Part shown: piece by piece, positions 25,947 through 36,059 of the stretch
Layout of the letters: every line of letters begins with the position of its first letter
Position numbering within the stretch: position 1 is the first letter of the stretch
Assembly (NCBI RefSeq): GCF_011759585.1
Contig: NZ_JAAOYV010000002.1
Location: 865,510 to 929,509 of the forward strand
Source of the DNA: Frigoribacterium endophyticum
GTDB lineage: Bacteria; Actinomycetota; Actinomycetes; Actinomycetales; Microbacteriaceae
DNA: 64,000 nucleotides
Reading direction: 5' to 3'
Translations under genes and position numbers: made by a program
Notes under the pieces: model-generated
What the model saw: only the letters and a program-made list of their open reading frames with translations
Told to the model about the DNA's origin: nothing
Database searches by the model: none

Positions 25947-27265
25947 TTGAGGAGCCCCTCGTAGTGACGCTGCTGCAGCTGCGAGTCGATCTGCTTGACG
26001 GTCTCGAGACCGACGCCGACGATGATCAGGATGCTCGCGCCTCCGAACGGGAAGTTCTGGTTCGCACCGACGGTGGCCAGGGCGATCAGCGGGATGAGCG
26101 CGATGATGCCGAGGTAGAGCGAGCCCGGCAGGGTGACGCGCGTGAGGACGTAGTCGAGGTACTCGGCCGTCGGGCGACCGGCACGGATGCCGGGGATGAA
26201 CCCGCCGTACTTCTTCATGTTGTCGGCGACCTCTTCGGGGTTGAAGGTGATCGCGACGTAGAAGTACGTGAAGCCGACGATGAGGGCGAAGTACAGCGCC
26301 ATGTACAGCGGGTTGTCGCCGGACGTGAGGTTCGCCTGGACCCACGCCACCCACGCCGGAGGCGCGGTGCCGTCGGAGGGCTGGTTGAACTGAGCCACGA
26401 GCGCGGGGAGGTACAGCAGTGACGAGGCGAAGATGACGGGCACGACGCCGGCCATGTTGACCTTGATCGGGATGTACGTGTTGTTGCCGCCGTACGTCCG
26501 CCGCCCGACCATCCGCTTGGCGTACTGCACGGGGATCCGCCGCTGGGACTGCTCGACGAACACGACCGCGGCCATGATCACGAGCCCGACGGCGATGACC
26601 ATGAGGAAGATCTCGAAGCTGCGCGCCTGCGCGATGCTCCAGAGGGCGGTGGGGAAGCGGGCAGCGATCGAGGTGAAGATCAGGAGCGACATGCCGTTGC
26701 CGATGCCGCGCTCGGTGATGAGCTCGCCCATCCACATGATCAGGCCGGTGCCGGCGGTCATCGTGATGACCATGAGCATGACGGCGTACCAGGCGTCGTT
26801 CGTGATGAGCTGCTGGCACTCGGCGGCGCCGGAGCCGGCGAACAGCGCACCGGAGCGGGCCACGGTGATCAGCGTCGTCGACTGGAGGATGCCCAGCGCG
26901 ATGGTGAGGTACCGGGTGTACTGCGTCAGCTTCGCCTGGCCCGACTGGCCCTCCTTGTAGAGGGTGTCGAAGTGGGGGATGACGACGCGGAGCAGCTGCA
27001 CGATGATCGACGACGTGATGTAGGGCATGATGCCCAGCGCGAAGACCGAGAGCTGCAGCAGGGCGCCGCCGCTGAAGAGGTTGACGAGCTCGTAGAGACC
27101 CGACGTGCCCTGGTTGCCGGCGAGGCACAGCTGCACGTTCTGGTAGTCCACGAACGGCGAGGGGATGAACGATCCCAGCCGGAAGAGCGCGATGATGCCG
27201 AGAGTGAACCCGATCTTTCGGCGAAGGTCGGGCGTGCGCATGATGCGCGCGACAGCTCTGAACAT
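25943..27265 (-). CDS. secY: Preprotein translocase subunit SecY
   Basis: 440 aa, ten membrane helices forming the Sec channel. Begins [19 protein letters not shown]; contains [15 protein letters not shown], the cytoplasmic loop [15 protein letters not shown] and the later loop with [21 protein letters not shown]. Start chosen at 27263-27265 because GGGAGG lies 6 nt upstream. Last membrane component of the spc operon; adk overlaps its end by 4 bp. A small hairpin lies between rplO and secY. Confidence 0.98.
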   Translation of the reverse strand: MFRAVARIMRTPDLRRKIGFTLGIIALFRLGSFIPSPFVDYQNVQLCLAGNQGTSGLYELVNLFSGGALLQLSVFALGIMPYITSSIIVQLLRVVIPHFDTLYKEGQSGQAKLTQYTRYLTIALGILQSTTLITVARSGALFAGSGAAECQQLITNDAWYAVMLMVITMTAGTGLIMWMGELITERGIGNGMSLLIFTSIAARFPTALWSIAQARSFEIFLMVIAVGLVIMAAVVFVEQSQRRIPVQYAKRMVGRRTYGGNNTYIPIKVNMAGVVPVIFASSLLYLPALVAQFNQPSDGTAPPAWVAWVQANLTSGDNPLYMALYFALIVGFTYFYVAITFNPEEVADNMKKYGGFIPGIRAGRPTAEYLDYVLTRVTLPGSLYLGIIALIPLIALATVGANQNFPFGGASILIIVGVGLETVKQIDSQLQQRHYEGLLK

Positions 27266-27301
27266 GTGGGGCCTCCCGGCATGAAGGATAGACGACTGAA
27301 A

Positions 27302-27325
27302 GGGGTGGCCCTGTCGGACCACCCC
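27302..27325 (-). terminator. Small hairpin between rplO and secY
   Basis: 7-bp stem GGGGTGG/CCACCCC with a 10-nt loop, 9 bp after the rplO stop, followed on the transcript by CTTTCAG. Probably a weak attenuator or processing site because secY normally shares the rplO mRNA. Confidence 0.4.
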
Positions 27326-27334
27326 CTCAGGTGA

Positions 27335-27961
27335 TTACTTGGAGACGGTCCCGCCGGCGGCGACGATCTTCTCTTCGGCAGAGCCGGAGACCTTGTCGAC
27401 CGCCACGGTGAGAGCGACGCTCAGGTCGCCCTGTCCGAGGACCTTGACCTTCTCGTTCTTGCGGACGGCACCCTTGGCGACCAGGTCGCTCACGGTGACC
27501 TCGCCGCCCTGCGGGTACAGCTCGCCGAGCTTCTCGAGGTTGACCACCTGGTACTCGACGCGGAACGGGTTCTTGAACCCGCGCAGCTTCGGAGTGCGCA
27601 TGTGGAGCGGCATCTGACCGCCCTCGAAGCCGACCTTGACCTGGTACCGGGCCTTCTGGCCCTTGGTGCCACGTCCGGCCGTCTTGCCCTTCGAGCCTTC
27701 ACCGCGACCCACGCGGGTCTTGGCCGTCTTGGCACCGGGAGCCGGACGGAGGTGGTGGACCTTGAGGACCTGCGGGCGGGCGACGTCCGCCGACTGACCG
27801 GCCGAGGCCGACTTCGTCGAGGTCGTCGTCGAGGCGGCGGCCGAGGAGGCCGTCGACTTCTTGGTCGTCGCCTTGGGGGCGGCGGCCTTGGTGGTGGTCG
27901 CCTTGGCGGCGGCCTTCTTCGGAGCGGCCTTCTCGGCGGCGCCGTTCTTCTCGTCAGCCAT
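27335..27961 (-). CDS. rplO: 50S ribosomal protein L15
   Basis: 208 aa. The L15 core (about 63-208) has [22 protein letters not shown], seen as [20 protein letters not shown], and the [20 protein letters not shown] signature. The first 60 residues are an Ala/Lys/Thr/Ser low-complexity extension absent from most L15 proteins; it resembles histone-like tails and may contact rRNA or be disordered. The ATG overlaps the rpmD stop (TAATG). Confidence 0.97.
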   Translation of the reverse strand: MADEKNGAAEKAAPKKAAAKATTTKAAAPKATTKKSTASSAAASTTTSTKSASAGQSADVARPQVLKVHHLRPAPGAKTAKTRVGRGEGSKGKTAGRGTKGQKARYQVKVGFEGGQMPLHMRTPKLRGFKNPFRVEYQVVNLEKLGELYPQGGEVTVSDLVAKGAVRKNEKVKVLGQGDLSVALTVAVDKVSGSAEEKIVAAGGTVSK

Positions 27962-28143
27962 TAGTCAATCTCCTCGACCTTCACGAGGTGGGCGACCGTG
28001 TTGACGTAGCCGCGGTTCTGCTTGGTGTCCTCGCGCACGACCGACTGGCCGATGCGCTTGAGGCCCAGGCTCCGCAGCGTGTCACGCTGGTTCTGCTTCT
28101 CGCTGATTACGGACTTGATCTGGGTCACCTTGAGCTGGGCCAT
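27961..28143 (-). CDS. rpmD: 50S ribosomal protein L30
   Basis: 60 aa: [20 protein letters not shown] ... ending [11 protein letters not shown], a complete L30 of normal length with the [15 protein letters not shown] signature. The ATG (28141-28143) overlaps the rpsE stop by one base (TGATG) and the stop overlaps the rplO ATG (TAATG), so it is coupled on both sides. Confidence 0.98.
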   Translation of the reverse strand: MAQLKVTQIKSVISEKQNQRDTLRSLGLKRIGQSVVREDTKQNRGYVNTVAHLVKVEEID

Positions 28144-28901
28144 CAGGCACCTGCCTTCTCGGTCGCAGCGGCCTTGGCCGCCTGCTCGGCGCGGGCCATG
28201 AAGGCCGGCATCACGGCGTCGATGTCGAGGCCGCGGCGAGCGGCGACGGCGCGGGGCTCCTCGAGCTGCTTGAGGGCCTCGACGGTCGCGTGGACGATGT
28301 TGATGGTGTTCGACGAACCGAGCGACTTGCTCAGGACGTCGTGGACACCGGCGCACTCGAGCACGGCGCGGACGGGACCACCGGCGATGACTCCGGTACC
28401 GGCCGAGGCCGGACGCAGCATGACGACGCCGGCAGCGGCCTCACCCTGGACGGGGTGCGGGATCGTGTTGCCGATGCGGGGGACGCGGAAGAAGTTCTTC
28501 TTCGCCTCCTCGACGCCCTTGCTGATGGCCGTGGGGACCTCGCGGGCCTTTCCGTAGCCGACGCCGACGAGTCCGTTGCCGTCTCCGACCACGACGAGCG
28601 CGGTGAAGCTGAAGCGACGACCGCCCTTGACGACCTTCGACACGCGGTTGATCGTGACGACGCGCTCCAGGAACTGGCTCTTGTCGTCACGGTCGCCGCG
28701 GCCACGGCCGCCGGCGTTGCGGTCTCCGCGACCCTGGCCGCCACGGCGGTCGGTGCGACCGCCCTCGCGGTTGTTGGACTCCGAGCCGGCAGCCGTCTCG
28801 ACGGGGCGCTCGACGACGGCCTCGGCCGGAGCCTTGACCGTCTCGGTCGCCGCGACCGCGTCGGTCTCTGCGGGGGGAGTGGTGTTCGTAGCGTCGCTCA
28901 C
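28143..28901 (-). CDS. rpsE: 30S ribosomal protein S5
   Basis: 252 aa. The S5 core (about 76-245) contains [20 protein letters not shown] and [13 protein letters not shown], with [16 protein letters not shown]. About 75 residues of acidic then Arg/Gly-rich ([16 protein letters not shown]) sequence precede it, longer than in most bacteria but common in this group. GTG start (28899-28901) overlapping the rplR stop as GTGA. Confidence 0.98.
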   Translation of the reverse strand: MSDATNTTPPAETDAVAATETVKAPAEAVVERPVETAAGSESNNREGGRTDRRGGQGRGDRNAGGRGRGDRDDKSQFLERVVTINRVSKVVKGGRRFSFTALVVVGDGNGLVGVGYGKAREVPTAISKGVEEAKKNFFRVPRIGNTIPHPVQGEAAAGVVMLRPASAGTGVIAGGPVRAVLECAGVHDVLSKSLGSSNTINIVHATVEALKQLEEPRAVAARRGLDIDAVMPAFMARAEQAAKAAATEKAGA

Positions 28902-29269
28902 AGGTTCAAACCAGCCTCTCGGGCGCCTTCGGCGATGGCCGCGACGCGTCCGGCGTACTTGTTGCCGCCGCGATCGAACACGACGGCCTCGATGCCCGCG
29001 GCCTTGGCGCGCTCGGCGACGAGCTCGCCGACCTTGCGGGACTTCGCGGTCTTGTCACCGTCGAAGGTGCGCATGTCGGCCTCGAGGGTCGATGCGCTGG
29101 CGACGGTGAAGCCCTTGCTGTCGTCGACGACCTGCACGAACACGTGCCGGGCCGAACGGGTGACGACGAGACGGGGGCGCTCTTCGGTGCCCACGACCTT
29201 CTTGCGCAGGCGGGTGTGACGGCGCTTGGTGGCGGCCGACTTGCTCTTTCCTCGTGTACCGAGACCCAT
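28898..29269 (-). CDS. rplR: 50S ribosomal protein L18
   Basis: 123 aa. 5S-rRNA-binding protein with [18 protein letters not shown] and the C-terminal [20 protein letters not shown] signature (F-DRGG--Y-GRV). A basic N-terminus ([18 protein letters not shown] without the spaces of other species) is normal for actinobacteria. Starts 2 bp after rplF and overlaps rpsE by 4 bp. Confidence 0.98.
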   Translation of the reverse strand: MGLGTRGKSKSAATKRRHTRLRKKVVGTEERPRLVVTRSARHVFVQVVDDSKGFTVASASTLEADMRTFDGDKTAKSRKVGELVAERAKAAGIEAVVFDRGGNKYAGRVAAIAEGAREAGLNL

Positions 29270-29271
29270 GA

Positions 29272-29808
29272 TTACTTACCTGACTTTCCGGCCTTGCGGC
29301 GGACGACCTCGCCGGCGTAGCGAACGCCCTTGCCCTTGTAGGGCTCGGGCTTGCGCAGCTTGCGGATGTTGGCAGCGACTTCGCCGACTGCCTGCTTGTC
29401 GATGCCGACGACGGTGAGCTTGTTGTTGCCCTCGACCGTGAAGCTGATGCCCGCGGGCGGCTCGACGGTGATCGGGTGCGAGTAGCCGAGAGCGAACTCG
29501 ACGTTGGAGCCCTTGGCCTGCACGCGGTAACCGGTGCCGACGACCTCGAGGCCCTTGGTGTAGCCCTGGGTCACGCCGATGATCTGGTTGGCGATGAGGG
29601 TGCGGGTGAGGCCGTGGAGCGAGCGCGACTCGCGCTCGTCGTCGGGACGCGTCACGACGACGGTGCCCTCCTCGAGCGCAGCTTCGATGGGGCTCTTCAC
29701 GACGAGCGACAGCTCACCCTTGGGGCCCTTGACGGTGACGGCCTGGCCGTCGATCTTCACGTCGACCCCGGCAGGGATCGAGATGGGGAGTCTTCCGATT
29801 CGAGACAT
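29272..29808 (-). CDS. rplF: 50S ribosomal protein L6
   Basis: 178 aa with the two related L6 domains. Seen: [20 protein letters not shown] at the start, [20 protein letters not shown], and the C-terminal signature [19 protein letters not shown]. Binds near the factor-binding centre of the large subunit. Lies 6 bp after rpsH and 2 bp before rplR, same strand. Typical length. Confidence 0.99.
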   Translation of the reverse strand: MSRIGRLPISIPAGVDVKIDGQAVTVKGPKGELSLVVKSPIEAALEEGTVVVTRPDDERESRSLHGLTRTLIANQIIGVTQGYTKGLEVVGTGYRVQAKGSNVEFALGYSHPITVEPPAGISFTVEGNNKLTVVGIDKQAVGEVAANIRKLRKPEPYKGKGVRYAGEVVRRKAGKSGK

Positions 29809-29814
29809 GACGAA

Positions 29815-30213
29815 TTACCACACGTAGGCGATGACTTCTCCGCCCACGCCCTTCTTCTCGGCCTCGCGGTCGGTCAGCAGACCGGAGGAAGTCGACAGGA
29901 TCGCGACGCCGAGGCCGCCGAAGACCTGCGGGATCTCGGTGGACTTCGCGTAGACGCGGAGGCCCGGCTTCGAGACGCGCTTGATGCCCTTGATCGAGCG
30001 CTGGCGCTCGGGGCCGTACTTGAGGTCGATCGTGAGGGTCTGGCCGACGCGAGCGTCTTCGACCTTCCACGAGTCGATGAAGCCCTCACGCTGGAGGATC
30101 TCCGCGATGTGGGACTTGAGCTTGCTGCTGGGGAGCGACACGGTCTCGTGGAACGCCGAGTTCGCGTTGCGCAGTCTGGTCAGCAGGTCTGCGACCGGAT
30201 CTGTCATCGTCAT
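29815..30213 (-). CDS. rpsH: 30S ribosomal protein S8
   Basis: 132 aa. Begins [20 protein letters not shown] and ends with the signature [20 protein letters not shown] then VIAYVW. Start chosen at 30211-30213 by an AGGAAGAAG ribosome-binding site about 9 nt upstream; a second ATG two codons inside is also possible. S8 is the translational repressor of the spc operon in E. coli. The 141-bp gap before it, where rpsN usually lies, holds a perfect hairpin instead. Confidence 0.98.
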   Translation of the reverse strand: MTMTDPVADLLTRLRNANSAFHETVSLPSSKLKSHIAEILQREGFIDSWKVEDARVGQTLTIDLKYGPERQRSIKGIKRVSKPGLRVYAKSTEIPQVFGGLGVAILSTSSGLLTDREAEKKGVGGEVIAYVW

Positions 30214-30354
30214 GCGGTGTACTTCTTCCTCATCTGGTTTCGCCATCCGGTACACCGGGTGTCGACCTTGATGATCGGGCGGGCGTGGAGCGGTTCTCCA
30301 CGACCTCAGGGGAACGGTCGGCAACTCCGGTGAGGAGTTGCCGACCGAACGATC
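30214..30354 (-). other. rplE-rpsH spacer with perfect hairpin, rpsN absent
   Basis: 141 bp with no S14 gene or other ORF. A perfect 14-bp stem (30315-30328 / 30334-30347) with a 5-nt loop begins 8 bp after the rplE stop; a second short stem GTGGAG/CTCCAC follows, and an ACACCCGGTGT palindrome lies nearer rpsH. Together they look like an attenuator or RNA-processing region inside the spc operon. Confidence 0.7.
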
Positions 30355-30939
30355 TTAGTTGGCCTGGTCGGCCGTGCGGAACGGGAATCCGAGCGCCTTG
30401 AGCAGAGCCCGGCCCTCGTCGTCGTTCTTCGCGGTGGTGACGACGGTGATGTCGAAGCCACGGACACGGTCGATGCGGTCCTGGTCGATCTCGTGGAACA
30501 TGCTCTGCTCGTTGAGACCGAACGTGTAGTTGCCGTTGCCGTCGAACTGACGGTCGCTCAGACCGCGGAAGTCGCGGATGCGGGGCAGCGCGAGCGACAG
30601 CAGGCGGTCCAGGAACTCCCAGGCACGGTCGCCGCGCAGCGTGACGTGCGCGCCGATCGGCTGGCCCTCACGCAGCTTGAACTGCGCGATGGACTTGCGG
30701 GCCTTGGTGACCTGGGGCTTCTGGCCGGTGATCGCCGTGAGGTCCTTGATGGCCCCGTCGATGATCTTGCTGTCGCGGGCGGCCTCGCCGACACCGGTGT
30801 TCACGACGATCTTGACCAGGCCGGGGACCTGGTGGACGTTCGTGAAGCCGAAGTCGCTCTTGAGCTGCGGCAGGATCTCCGCGCGGTACTTCGCCTTGAG
30901 GCGCGGCAGGGCCGCGGGCGTGGTGGTGGTGTCAGTCAT
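30355..30939 (-). CDS. rplE: 50S ribosomal protein L5
   Basis: 194 aa. 5S-rRNA-binding protein with [18 protein letters not shown] near the N-terminus, [21 protein letters not shown] in the middle ([20 protein letters not shown]), and [19 protein letters not shown] near the end. The ATG overlaps the rplX stop by one base (TGATG). A strong hairpin, not rpsN, follows. Confidence 0.99.
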   Translation of the reverse strand: MTDTTTTPAALPRLKAKYRAEILPQLKSDFGFTNVHQVPGLVKIVVNTGVGEAARDSKIIDGAIKDLTAITGQKPQVTKARKSIAQFKLREGQPIGAHVTLRGDRAWEFLDRLLSLALPRIRDFRGLSDRQFDGNGNYTFGLNEQSMFHEIDQDRIDRVRGFDITVVTTAKNDDEGRALLKALGFPFRTADQAN

Positions 30940-31298
30940 CAGAGGTTCTCTCCCGACGCCTTGGCGTAACGGACACGGACGGTCTTGGTGACGCCGCCCT
31001 TGGTGACCGTCTCTTCACGGAAGCCGACGCGGGTCGGCTTCTTGGTCTTGGGGTCGACGAGGGCGACGTTCGACACGTGGATCGGAGCCTCGAAGGTCTC
31101 GATGCCACCGGTCTTGGTGCCGCGCTGCGTCTGGCCGACGCGGACGTGCTTCGTGACGAAGTTCACGCCCTCGACGACCACGCGGTTGCGCTCCACGAGC
31201 ACCTCGAGGACCTTGCCCTGCTTGCCGCGGTCTCCGCCGCGGGCCTGCGAGGCTCCGCTGATGACCTGCACGAGGTCACCCTTCTTGATGTTTGCCAT
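30939..31298 (-). CDS. rplX: 50S ribosomal protein L24
   Basis: 119 aa. A KOW domain at the N-terminus begins [42 protein letters not shown] is the L24 core ([20 protein letters not shown]). A C-terminal basic segment ([20 protein letters not shown]) is the usual actinobacterial extension. Initiates assembly of the large subunit. 3 bp after rplN; one-base overlap with rplE. Confidence 0.98.
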   Translation of the reverse strand: MANIKKGDLVQVISGASQARGGDRGKQGKVLEVLVERNRVVVEGVNFVTKHVRVGQTQRGTKTGGIETFEAPIHVSNVALVDPKTKKPTRVGFREETVTKGGVTKTVRVRYAKASGENL

Positions 31299-31301
31299 GA
31301 C

Positions 31302-31670
31302 TTAGATAACCTCCGGCGCCAGCGAGATGATCTTCATGAACTTCTTGTCGCGAAGCTCGCGACCGACCGGCCCGAAGATGCGGGTACCACGGGGGTCCCC
31401 GTCGGCCTTCAGGATCACTGCGGCGTTCTCGTCGAACTTGATGTAGGAGCCGTCCGGACGACGGACCTCCTTCTTGGTGCGGACGATGACCGCCTTGACG
31501 ACGTCGCCCTTCTTCACGTTGCCACCGGGGATGGCGTCCTTCACCGTGGCGACGATGACGTCGCCGAGGCCGGCGTAACGACGGCCGGAGCCACCGAGCA
31601 CGCGGATGGTGAGGATCTCCTTCGCACCGGTGTTGTCGGCGACCTTGAGGCGGGATTCCTGCTGGATCAC
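31302..31670 (-). CDS. rplN: 50S ribosomal protein L14
   Basis: 122 aa, standard. Begins [20 protein letters not shown] (GTG start at 31668-31670), contains [20 protein letters not shown] and ends [16 protein letters not shown]. Sits at the subunit interface where it contacts helix 14 of 16S rRNA and the silencing factor RsfS. 34 bp after rpsQ. Confidence 0.99.
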   Translation of the reverse strand: MIQQESRLKVADNTGAKEILTIRVLGGSGRRYAGLGDVIVATVKDAIPGGNVKKGDVVKAVIVRTKKEVRRPDGSYIKFDENAAVILKADGDPRGTRIFGPVGRELRDKKFMKIISLAPEVI

Positions 31671-31704
31671 TTCTGTCTCCTTCTGCTCAAGCAGACCGCG
31701 AGGC

Positions 31705-32001
31705 CTACTTGGCCCTCTCGAGGATCTCGACCAGGCGCCAGCGCTTGGAGGCGCTGAGCGGACGGGTCTCGTTGATCACGACGAGGTCGCCGACGCCGGC
31801 CGCGTTGGCCTCGTCGTGGACCTTGACCTTGGAGGTGCGGCGGATGACCTTGCCGTACAGGGGGTGCTTCACGCGGTCCTCGACCTCGACGACGATGGTC
31901 TTGTCCATCTTGTCGCTGGTCACGTAGCCGCGACGGGTCTTGCGGTAACCGCGGACCTCGACAGCTGCCGAGTCGACCTCGGTCTTGTTCTCGGTAGCCA
32001 T
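31705..32001 (-). CDS. rpsQ: 30S ribosomal protein S17
   Basis: 98 aa. OB-fold protein with [39 protein letters not shown] and the signature [20 protein letters not shown] short hydrophilic N-terminal segment (about 15 residues) precedes the core. The ATG overlaps the rpmC stop (TAATG). Confidence 0.99.
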   Translation of the reverse strand: MATENKTEVDSAAVEVRGYRKTRRGYVTSDKMDKTIVVEVEDRVKHPLYGKVIRRTSKVKVHDEANAAGVGDLVVINETRPLSASKRWRLVEILERAK

Positions 32002-32324
32002 TACTTCTCCTCGGCGGTCTCGGCGACGGGCGCCTCGTCGGCGGCGGCAGCCTTCTTGGTCGATTTCTTGGTCGCCTTGGGGGCGGCCTCGACCGGGGCG
32101 GGGGTGGCACGGATGCCGAGCTCGCGCTCACGCAGGACCGTGTAGATGCGAGCGATGTCGCGCTTCACGGCACGCAGGCGGCCGTGGCTCTCGAGCTGAC
32201 CGGTGGCCGACTGGAAGCGCAGGTTGAACAGCTCTTCCTTGGCCTTCTTCAGCTCATCGACGAGACGCTCGTCTTCGAAAGTGTCGAGCTCGACAGGACG
32301 GAGCTCCTTGGAACCGATCGCCAT
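32001..32324 (-). CDS. rpmC: 50S ribosomal protein L29
   Basis: 107 aa. The L29 core (about 8-72) has [20 protein letters not shown] and [19 protein letters not shown]. The C-terminal 35 residues are an Ala/Lys/Pro/Glu low-complexity tail, so the protein is much longer than the usual 60-70 residues. The ATG (32322-32324) overlaps the rplP stop and its stop overlaps the rpsQ ATG, both as TAATG. Confidence 0.98.
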   Translation of the reverse strand: MAIGSKELRPVELDTFEDERLVDELKKAKEELFNLRFQSATGQLESHGRLRAVKRDIARIYTVLRERELGIRATPAPVEAAPKATKKSTKKAAAADEAPVAETAEEK

Positions 32325-32743
32325 TATGCGTCGCCCTCCTCGCGCTTGATGATGCGTGCCTTGAGGGGCAGCTTGTGGATTGCACGAGTGAGCGCCTCCT
32401 TGGCGACCTCCTCGCTGACGCCGCTGAGCTCGAAGAGCACGCGACCCGGCTTGACGTTCGCGACCCACCACTCGGGCGAGCCCTTGCCGGAACCCATGCG
32501 GGTCTCGGCGGGCTTCTTCGTGAGCGGACGGTCGGGGTAGATGTTGATCCACACCTTGCCGCCACGCTTGATGTGACGCGTCATGGCGATACGAGCGGAC
32601 TCGATCTGACGGTTGGTCACGTAAGCGGGCGTGAGGGCCTGGATGCCGTACTCACCGAAGCTGACCTTGGTGCCACCAGTGGCCTGGCCGCTACGGCCGG
32701 GGTGGTGCTGCTTGCGGTGCTTGACACGACGGGGGATAAGCAT
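32324..32743 (-). CDS. rplP: 50S ribosomal protein L16
   Basis: 139 aa. Begins [20 protein letters not shown] and includes [15 protein letters not shown], the [20 protein letters not shown] signature and [11 protein letters not shown]. Organises the A-site and 5S rRNA region of the large subunit. It starts 2 bp after the rpsC stop and shares TAATG with rpmC. Normal length. Confidence 0.99.
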   Translation of the reverse strand: MLIPRRVKHRKQHHPGRSGQATGGTKVSFGEYGIQALTPAYVTNRQIESARIAMTRHIKRGGKVWINIYPDRPLTKKPAETRMGSGKGSPEWWVANVKPGRVLFELSGVSEEVAKEALTRAIHKLPLKARIIKREEGDA

Positions 32744-32745
32744 GG

Positions 32746-33525
32746 TTACGCCTCAGCTCCTGTGGTGGCGGGTGCCTTCTGCTCGCGGGGAGCGCGGTCG
32801 CCCCCGCCGCGGCGGGCGCCGTCACGGTCGTTGCGGCGCTCGGGGCGAGACGACTTCTGGTTCGCCTGCTCGCGCGCGAGCTCCTTGTTGGTGATGTCGC
32901 CCTTGTAGATCCAGACCTTGACACCGATGCGACCGAAAGTGGTCTTGGCCTCGTAGAAGCCGTAGTCGATGTTGGCGCGGAGCGTGTGCAGGGGCACGCG
33001 GCCCTCGCGGTAGAACTCCGAGCGGCTCATCTCGGCGCCGCCGAGGCGACCCGACACCTGGATCCGGACGCCCTTGGCGCCGGCGCGCTGGGCACCCTGG
33101 AGGCCCTTGCGCATGGCACGACGGAACGCCACGCGAGCAGCGAGCTGCTCGGCGATGCCCTGGGCCACGAGCTGAGCCTCGGCCTCGGGGTTCTTGACCT
33201 CGAGGATGTTCAGCTGGATCTGCTTGCCGGTGAGCTTCTCGAGGTCGCCGCGGATGCGCTCGGCCTCGGCGCCACGACGACCGATCACGATGCCCGGACG
33301 GGCGGTGTGGATGTCGACGCGGACGCGGTCACGGGTGCGCTCGATCTCGATCTTGGCCACGCCGGCGCGGTCGAGCGAGGTCTTGAGCAGGGTGCGGATC
33401 TTGATGTCCTCCGCGACGTAGTCGCTGTAACGCTGACCCGCCTTGGTGCTGTCGGTGAACCACCGCGACACGTGGTCGGTGGTGATGCCCAGACGGAAGC
33501 CGTACGGGTTGACCTTCTGGCCCAT
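32746..33525 (-). CDS. rpsC: 30S ribosomal protein S3
   Basis: 259 aa. Begins [20 protein letters not shown]; the KH domain includes [15 protein letters not shown] and the C-terminal domain includes [20 protein letters not shown]. It forms the mRNA entry tunnel. The last 45 residues are an Arg/Asp/Gly/Ala-rich tail beyond the conserved ITNKELA end. The ATG overlaps the rplV stop (TAATG). Confidence 0.99.
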   Translation of the reverse strand: MGQKVNPYGFRLGITTDHVSRWFTDSTKAGQRYSDYVAEDIKIRTLLKTSLDRAGVAKIEIERTRDRVRVDIHTARPGIVIGRRGAEAERIRGDLEKLTGKQIQLNILEVKNPEAEAQLVAQGIAEQLAARVAFRRAMRKGLQGAQRAGAKGVRIQVSGRLGGAEMSRSEFYREGRVPLHTLRANIDYGFYEAKTTFGRIGVKVWIYKGDITNKELAREQANQKSSRPERRNDRDGARRGGGDRAPREQKAPATTGAEA

Positions 33526-33917
33526 TACTTGCTCGCCTTCTTCGTAGCGTCTGCTGCCTCGACCTCATCCGGCGTCGCTAGGACGATCGTGATGTGGCTC
33601 GTGCGCTTCAGGATCTGGAAGGCACGACCCTGGGCACGCGGCTGGAACCGCTTGAGGGTTGCGCCCTGGTCGACGAATGCACGGCTCACGTAGAGGTCCT
33701 GCTCGTCGAGGTAGCTGTTGTCCTTGTCCGCCTTCACACGGGCGTTGGCCATGGCCGACGCGACGAGCTTGTAGACGGGCTCGCTCGCGCCCTGCGGCGC
33801 GAACTTCAGGATGGCCAGGGCCTCGAGGGCCTGCTTGCCGCGGATCAGGTTGACGACGCGACGGGCCTTCATGGGGGTGACGCGGATGTGACGCACGCGT
33901 GCGATCGACTCCACCAT
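33525..33917 (-). CDS. rplV: 50S ribosomal protein L22
   Basis: 130 aa. Begins [20 protein letters not shown]; the exit-tunnel hairpin region [20 protein letters not shown] is intact, the site at which macrolide-resistance changes occur in other species. A short Glu/Ala/Lys tail ends the protein. It follows rpsS by 24 bp and overlaps rpsC. Confidence 0.99.
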   Translation of the reverse strand: MVESIARVRHIRVTPMKARRVVNLIRGKQALEALAILKFAPQGASEPVYKLVASAMANARVKADKDNSYLDEQDLYVSRAFVDQGATLKRFQPRAQGRAFQILKRTSHITIVLATPDEVEAADATKKASK

Positions 33918-33941
33918 TTCTCTCCTCCTTACGTCGCCGCG

Positions 33942-34223
33942 TTAGCGGCGACGACCCTTCTTGTCGTCCTTCACGTGACCACGGAAGGTACGGGTGGGCG
34001 CGAACTCGCCGAGCTTGTGGCCGATCATGCTCTCGGTCACGAACACGGGGATGTGCTTGCGACCGTCGTGCACCGCGATGGTGTGGCCGAGCATGTTCGG
34101 GACGATCATCGACCGGCGGGACCAGGTCTTGATGACGTTCTTGGTGCTGGCCTCGTTCTGCGTGACGACCTTGCGAAGCAGGTGGTCATCGACGAAGGGG
34201 CCCTTCTTAAGACTGCGTGGCAT
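33942..34223 (-). CDS. rpsS: 30S ribosomal protein S19
   Basis: 93 aa. Begins [20 protein letters not shown]; contains [20 protein letters not shown] and the signature [17 protein letters not shown]. Sits on the head of the 30S subunit near the A-site finger. 12 bp after rplB and 24 bp before rplV on the same strand; typical length. Confidence 0.99.
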   Translation of the reverse strand: MPRSLKKGPFVDDHLLRKVVTQNEASTKNVIKTWSRRSMIVPNMLGHTIAVHDGRKHIPVFVTESMIGHKLGEFAPTRTFRGHVKDDKKGRRR

Positions 34224-34235
34224 CTTCTACAACTC

Positions 34236-35075
34236 CTACTTACGCTTCTTGCCAGCGTTACGACGGCGGACGATGAGCTTGTCGCTCTCCTTGTTGATGT
34301 GGCGGGTGCGGCCCTCTTTCTGGCCCCACGGGCTGACCGGGTGGCGACCACCGGAGGTCTTGCCCTCACCACCACCGTGCGGGTGGTCGACCGGGTTCAT
34401 GGCGACACCACGCACGGTCGGGCGGACGCCCTTCCAGCGCATGCGGCCGGCCTTGCCCCAGTTGATGTTCGACTGCTCGGCGTTGCCGACCTCGCCGATG
34501 GTGGCGCGGCAGCGGGCGTCGACGTTGCGGACCTCGCCCGACGGCAGGCGGAGCTGCGCGTAGGGGCCGTCCTTGGCGACGAGACGCACCGAGGCGCCGG
34601 CCGAGCGGGCCATCTTCGCGCCGCCGCCGGGCTTGAGCTCGATGGCGTGGATGACGGTACCGACCGGGATGTTCTTCAGCGGCAGGTTATTGCCGGGCTT
34701 GATGTCGGCGCCGGGACCCGACTCGACGATGTCGCCCTGCGACAGCTTGTTCGGAGCGATGATGTACCGCTTCGTGCCGTCGACGAAGTGCAGGAGCGCG
34801 ATGCGCGCCGTGCGGTTGGGGTCGTACTCGATGTGAGCGACCTTGGCGTTGATGCCGTCCTTGTCGTTACGACGGAAGTCGATCACGCGGTACTGGCGCT
34901 TGTGGCCACCACCGATGTGACGCGTCGTGATGCGGCCGGCGTTGTTGCGGCCACCGCTCTTGGACAGGGGACGCAGCAGCGACTTCTCGGGCGTGGAACG
35001 CGTGATCTCCGCGAAGTCGGAGACCGACGAACCGCGACGACCAGGAGTCGTGGGCTTGTAGTTACGAATAGCCAT
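34236..35075 (-). CDS. rplB: 50S ribosomal protein L2
   Basis: 279 aa. Begins [20 protein letters not shown]; contains [18 protein letters not shown] and the peptidyl-transferase signature [20 protein letters not shown] with the conserved His. Ends in the basic [14 protein letters not shown]. Essential for subunit association. 19 bp after rplW, same strand; standard length. Confidence 0.99.
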   Translation of the reverse strand: MAIRNYKPTTPGRRGSSVSDFAEITRSTPEKSLLRPLSKSGGRNNAGRITTRHIGGGHKRQYRVIDFRRNDKDGINAKVAHIEYDPNRTARIALLHFVDGTKRYIIAPNKLSQGDIVESGPGADIKPGNNLPLKNIPVGTVIHAIELKPGGGAKMARSAGASVRLVAKDGPYAQLRLPSGEVRNVDARCRATIGEVGNAEQSNINWGKAGRMRWKGVRPTVRGVAMNPVDHPHGGGEGKTSGGRHPVSPWGQKEGRTRHINKESDKLIVRRRNAGKKRK

Positions 35076-35094
35076 TTTGTCTTCCCTCCGAGCC

Positions 35095-35394
35095 CTAGCC
35101 GACAGCCGTGAAGATGTCGATGGTGCCCGACTTGAGCGTCACGATGGCGCGCTTGGTGTCCTTGCGCTTGCCGGTGCCGAAGCGCGTGCGGCGGGTCTTG
35201 CCGACACGGTTCAGCGTGTTGATGCTGTCGACCTTGACGTTGAAGATCTTCTCGATGGCGAGCTTGATCTCGGTCTTGTTCGATCGCGGGTCCACCGTGA
35301 AGGTGTACTTGCCCTGGTCGATCAGGGAGTAGCTCTTCTCGGAGACGACGGGCGCGATGATGACGTCGCGAGGGTCCTTGCCGTAGCCGCTCAT
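35095..35394 (-). CDS. rplW: 50S ribosomal protein L23
   Basis: 99 aa. Contains [20 protein letters not shown] near the start and [21 protein letters not shown]23 surrounds the tunnel exit and is the docking site for trigger factor and SRP. The ATG overlaps the rplD stop as ATGA. Normal length for an actinobacterial L23. Confidence 0.99.
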   Translation of the reverse strand: MSGYGKDPRDVIIAPVVSEKSYSLIDQGKYTFTVDPRSNKTEIKLAIEKIFNVKVDSINTLNRVGKTRRTRFGTGKRKDTKRAIVTLKSGTIDIFTAVG

Positions 35395-36056
35395 GCGGTG
35401 GCCTCCTTCTGGCGCTTCGAGGCGACGAAGCCGTCGAAGGCGCTCTTCGTGAAGACGATGTCGTCGCTGACGAGCACGTCGTAGGCGTTGAGCTGGTCGT
35501 ACGTGATCACGTGGACCGTGGGCACGTTGCGGACGCTCTTGCGGGTCAGCAGGTCGTCGCGGTCGATGACGACCAGGACGTGCTTGCTCGACGCGATGGT
35601 CGAGAGCAGGTCGAGGGCGACCTTGGTGGAGATCGTGTCGGCGACGAAGCTCTCGACGACGTGCACGCGGGCGCCGCGGGCACGGTCGGACAGAGCACCG
35701 AGGAGGGCCGCGGCGATCATCTTCTTGGGGGTGCGCTGCGCGTAGTCACGCGGCTGCGGACCGTGGACGACGCCACCGCCGGTCATCTGGGGAGCACGGA
35801 TCGAGCCCTGACGAGCGCGGCCGGTGCCCTTCTGCTTGAACGGCTTGCGGCCGGCGCCGGAGACCTCGCCGCGACGCTTGGTCTTGTGCGTGCCCTGACG
35901 AGCGGCGGCCTGCTGGGCGACGACGACCTGGTGGATGAGCGGGACGTTGGTGACGACGTCGAACAGCTCGGCGGGGAGCTCGACCGTGGTGCCGGTCGAG
36001 GCGCCCTTGGCGTCGATGACGTCGACCGTGGTGGCCGATGCGGTAGTGGTGGCCAT
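35391..36056 (-). CDS. rplD: 50S ribosomal protein L4
   Basis: 221 aa. The tunnel loop is recognisable: [20 protein letters not shown] then [20 protein letters not shown]. In E. coli L4 also represses its own S10 operon through the leader RNA; the long leader here raises that possibility but the mechanism is not conserved in all phyla. 3 bp after rplC; overlaps rplW by 4 bp. Confidence 0.99.
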   Translation of the reverse strand: MATTTASATTVDVIDAKGASTGTTVELPAELFDVVTNVPLIHQVVVAQQAAARQGTHKTKRRGEVSGAGRKPFKQKGTGRARQGSIRAPQMTGGGVVHGPQPRDYAQRTPKKMIAAALLGALSDRARGARVHVVESFVADTISTKVALDLLSTIASSKHVLVVIDRDDLLTRKSVRNVPTVHVITYDQLNAYDVLVSDDIVFTKSAFDGFVASKRQKEATA

Positions 36057-36059
36057 GAG

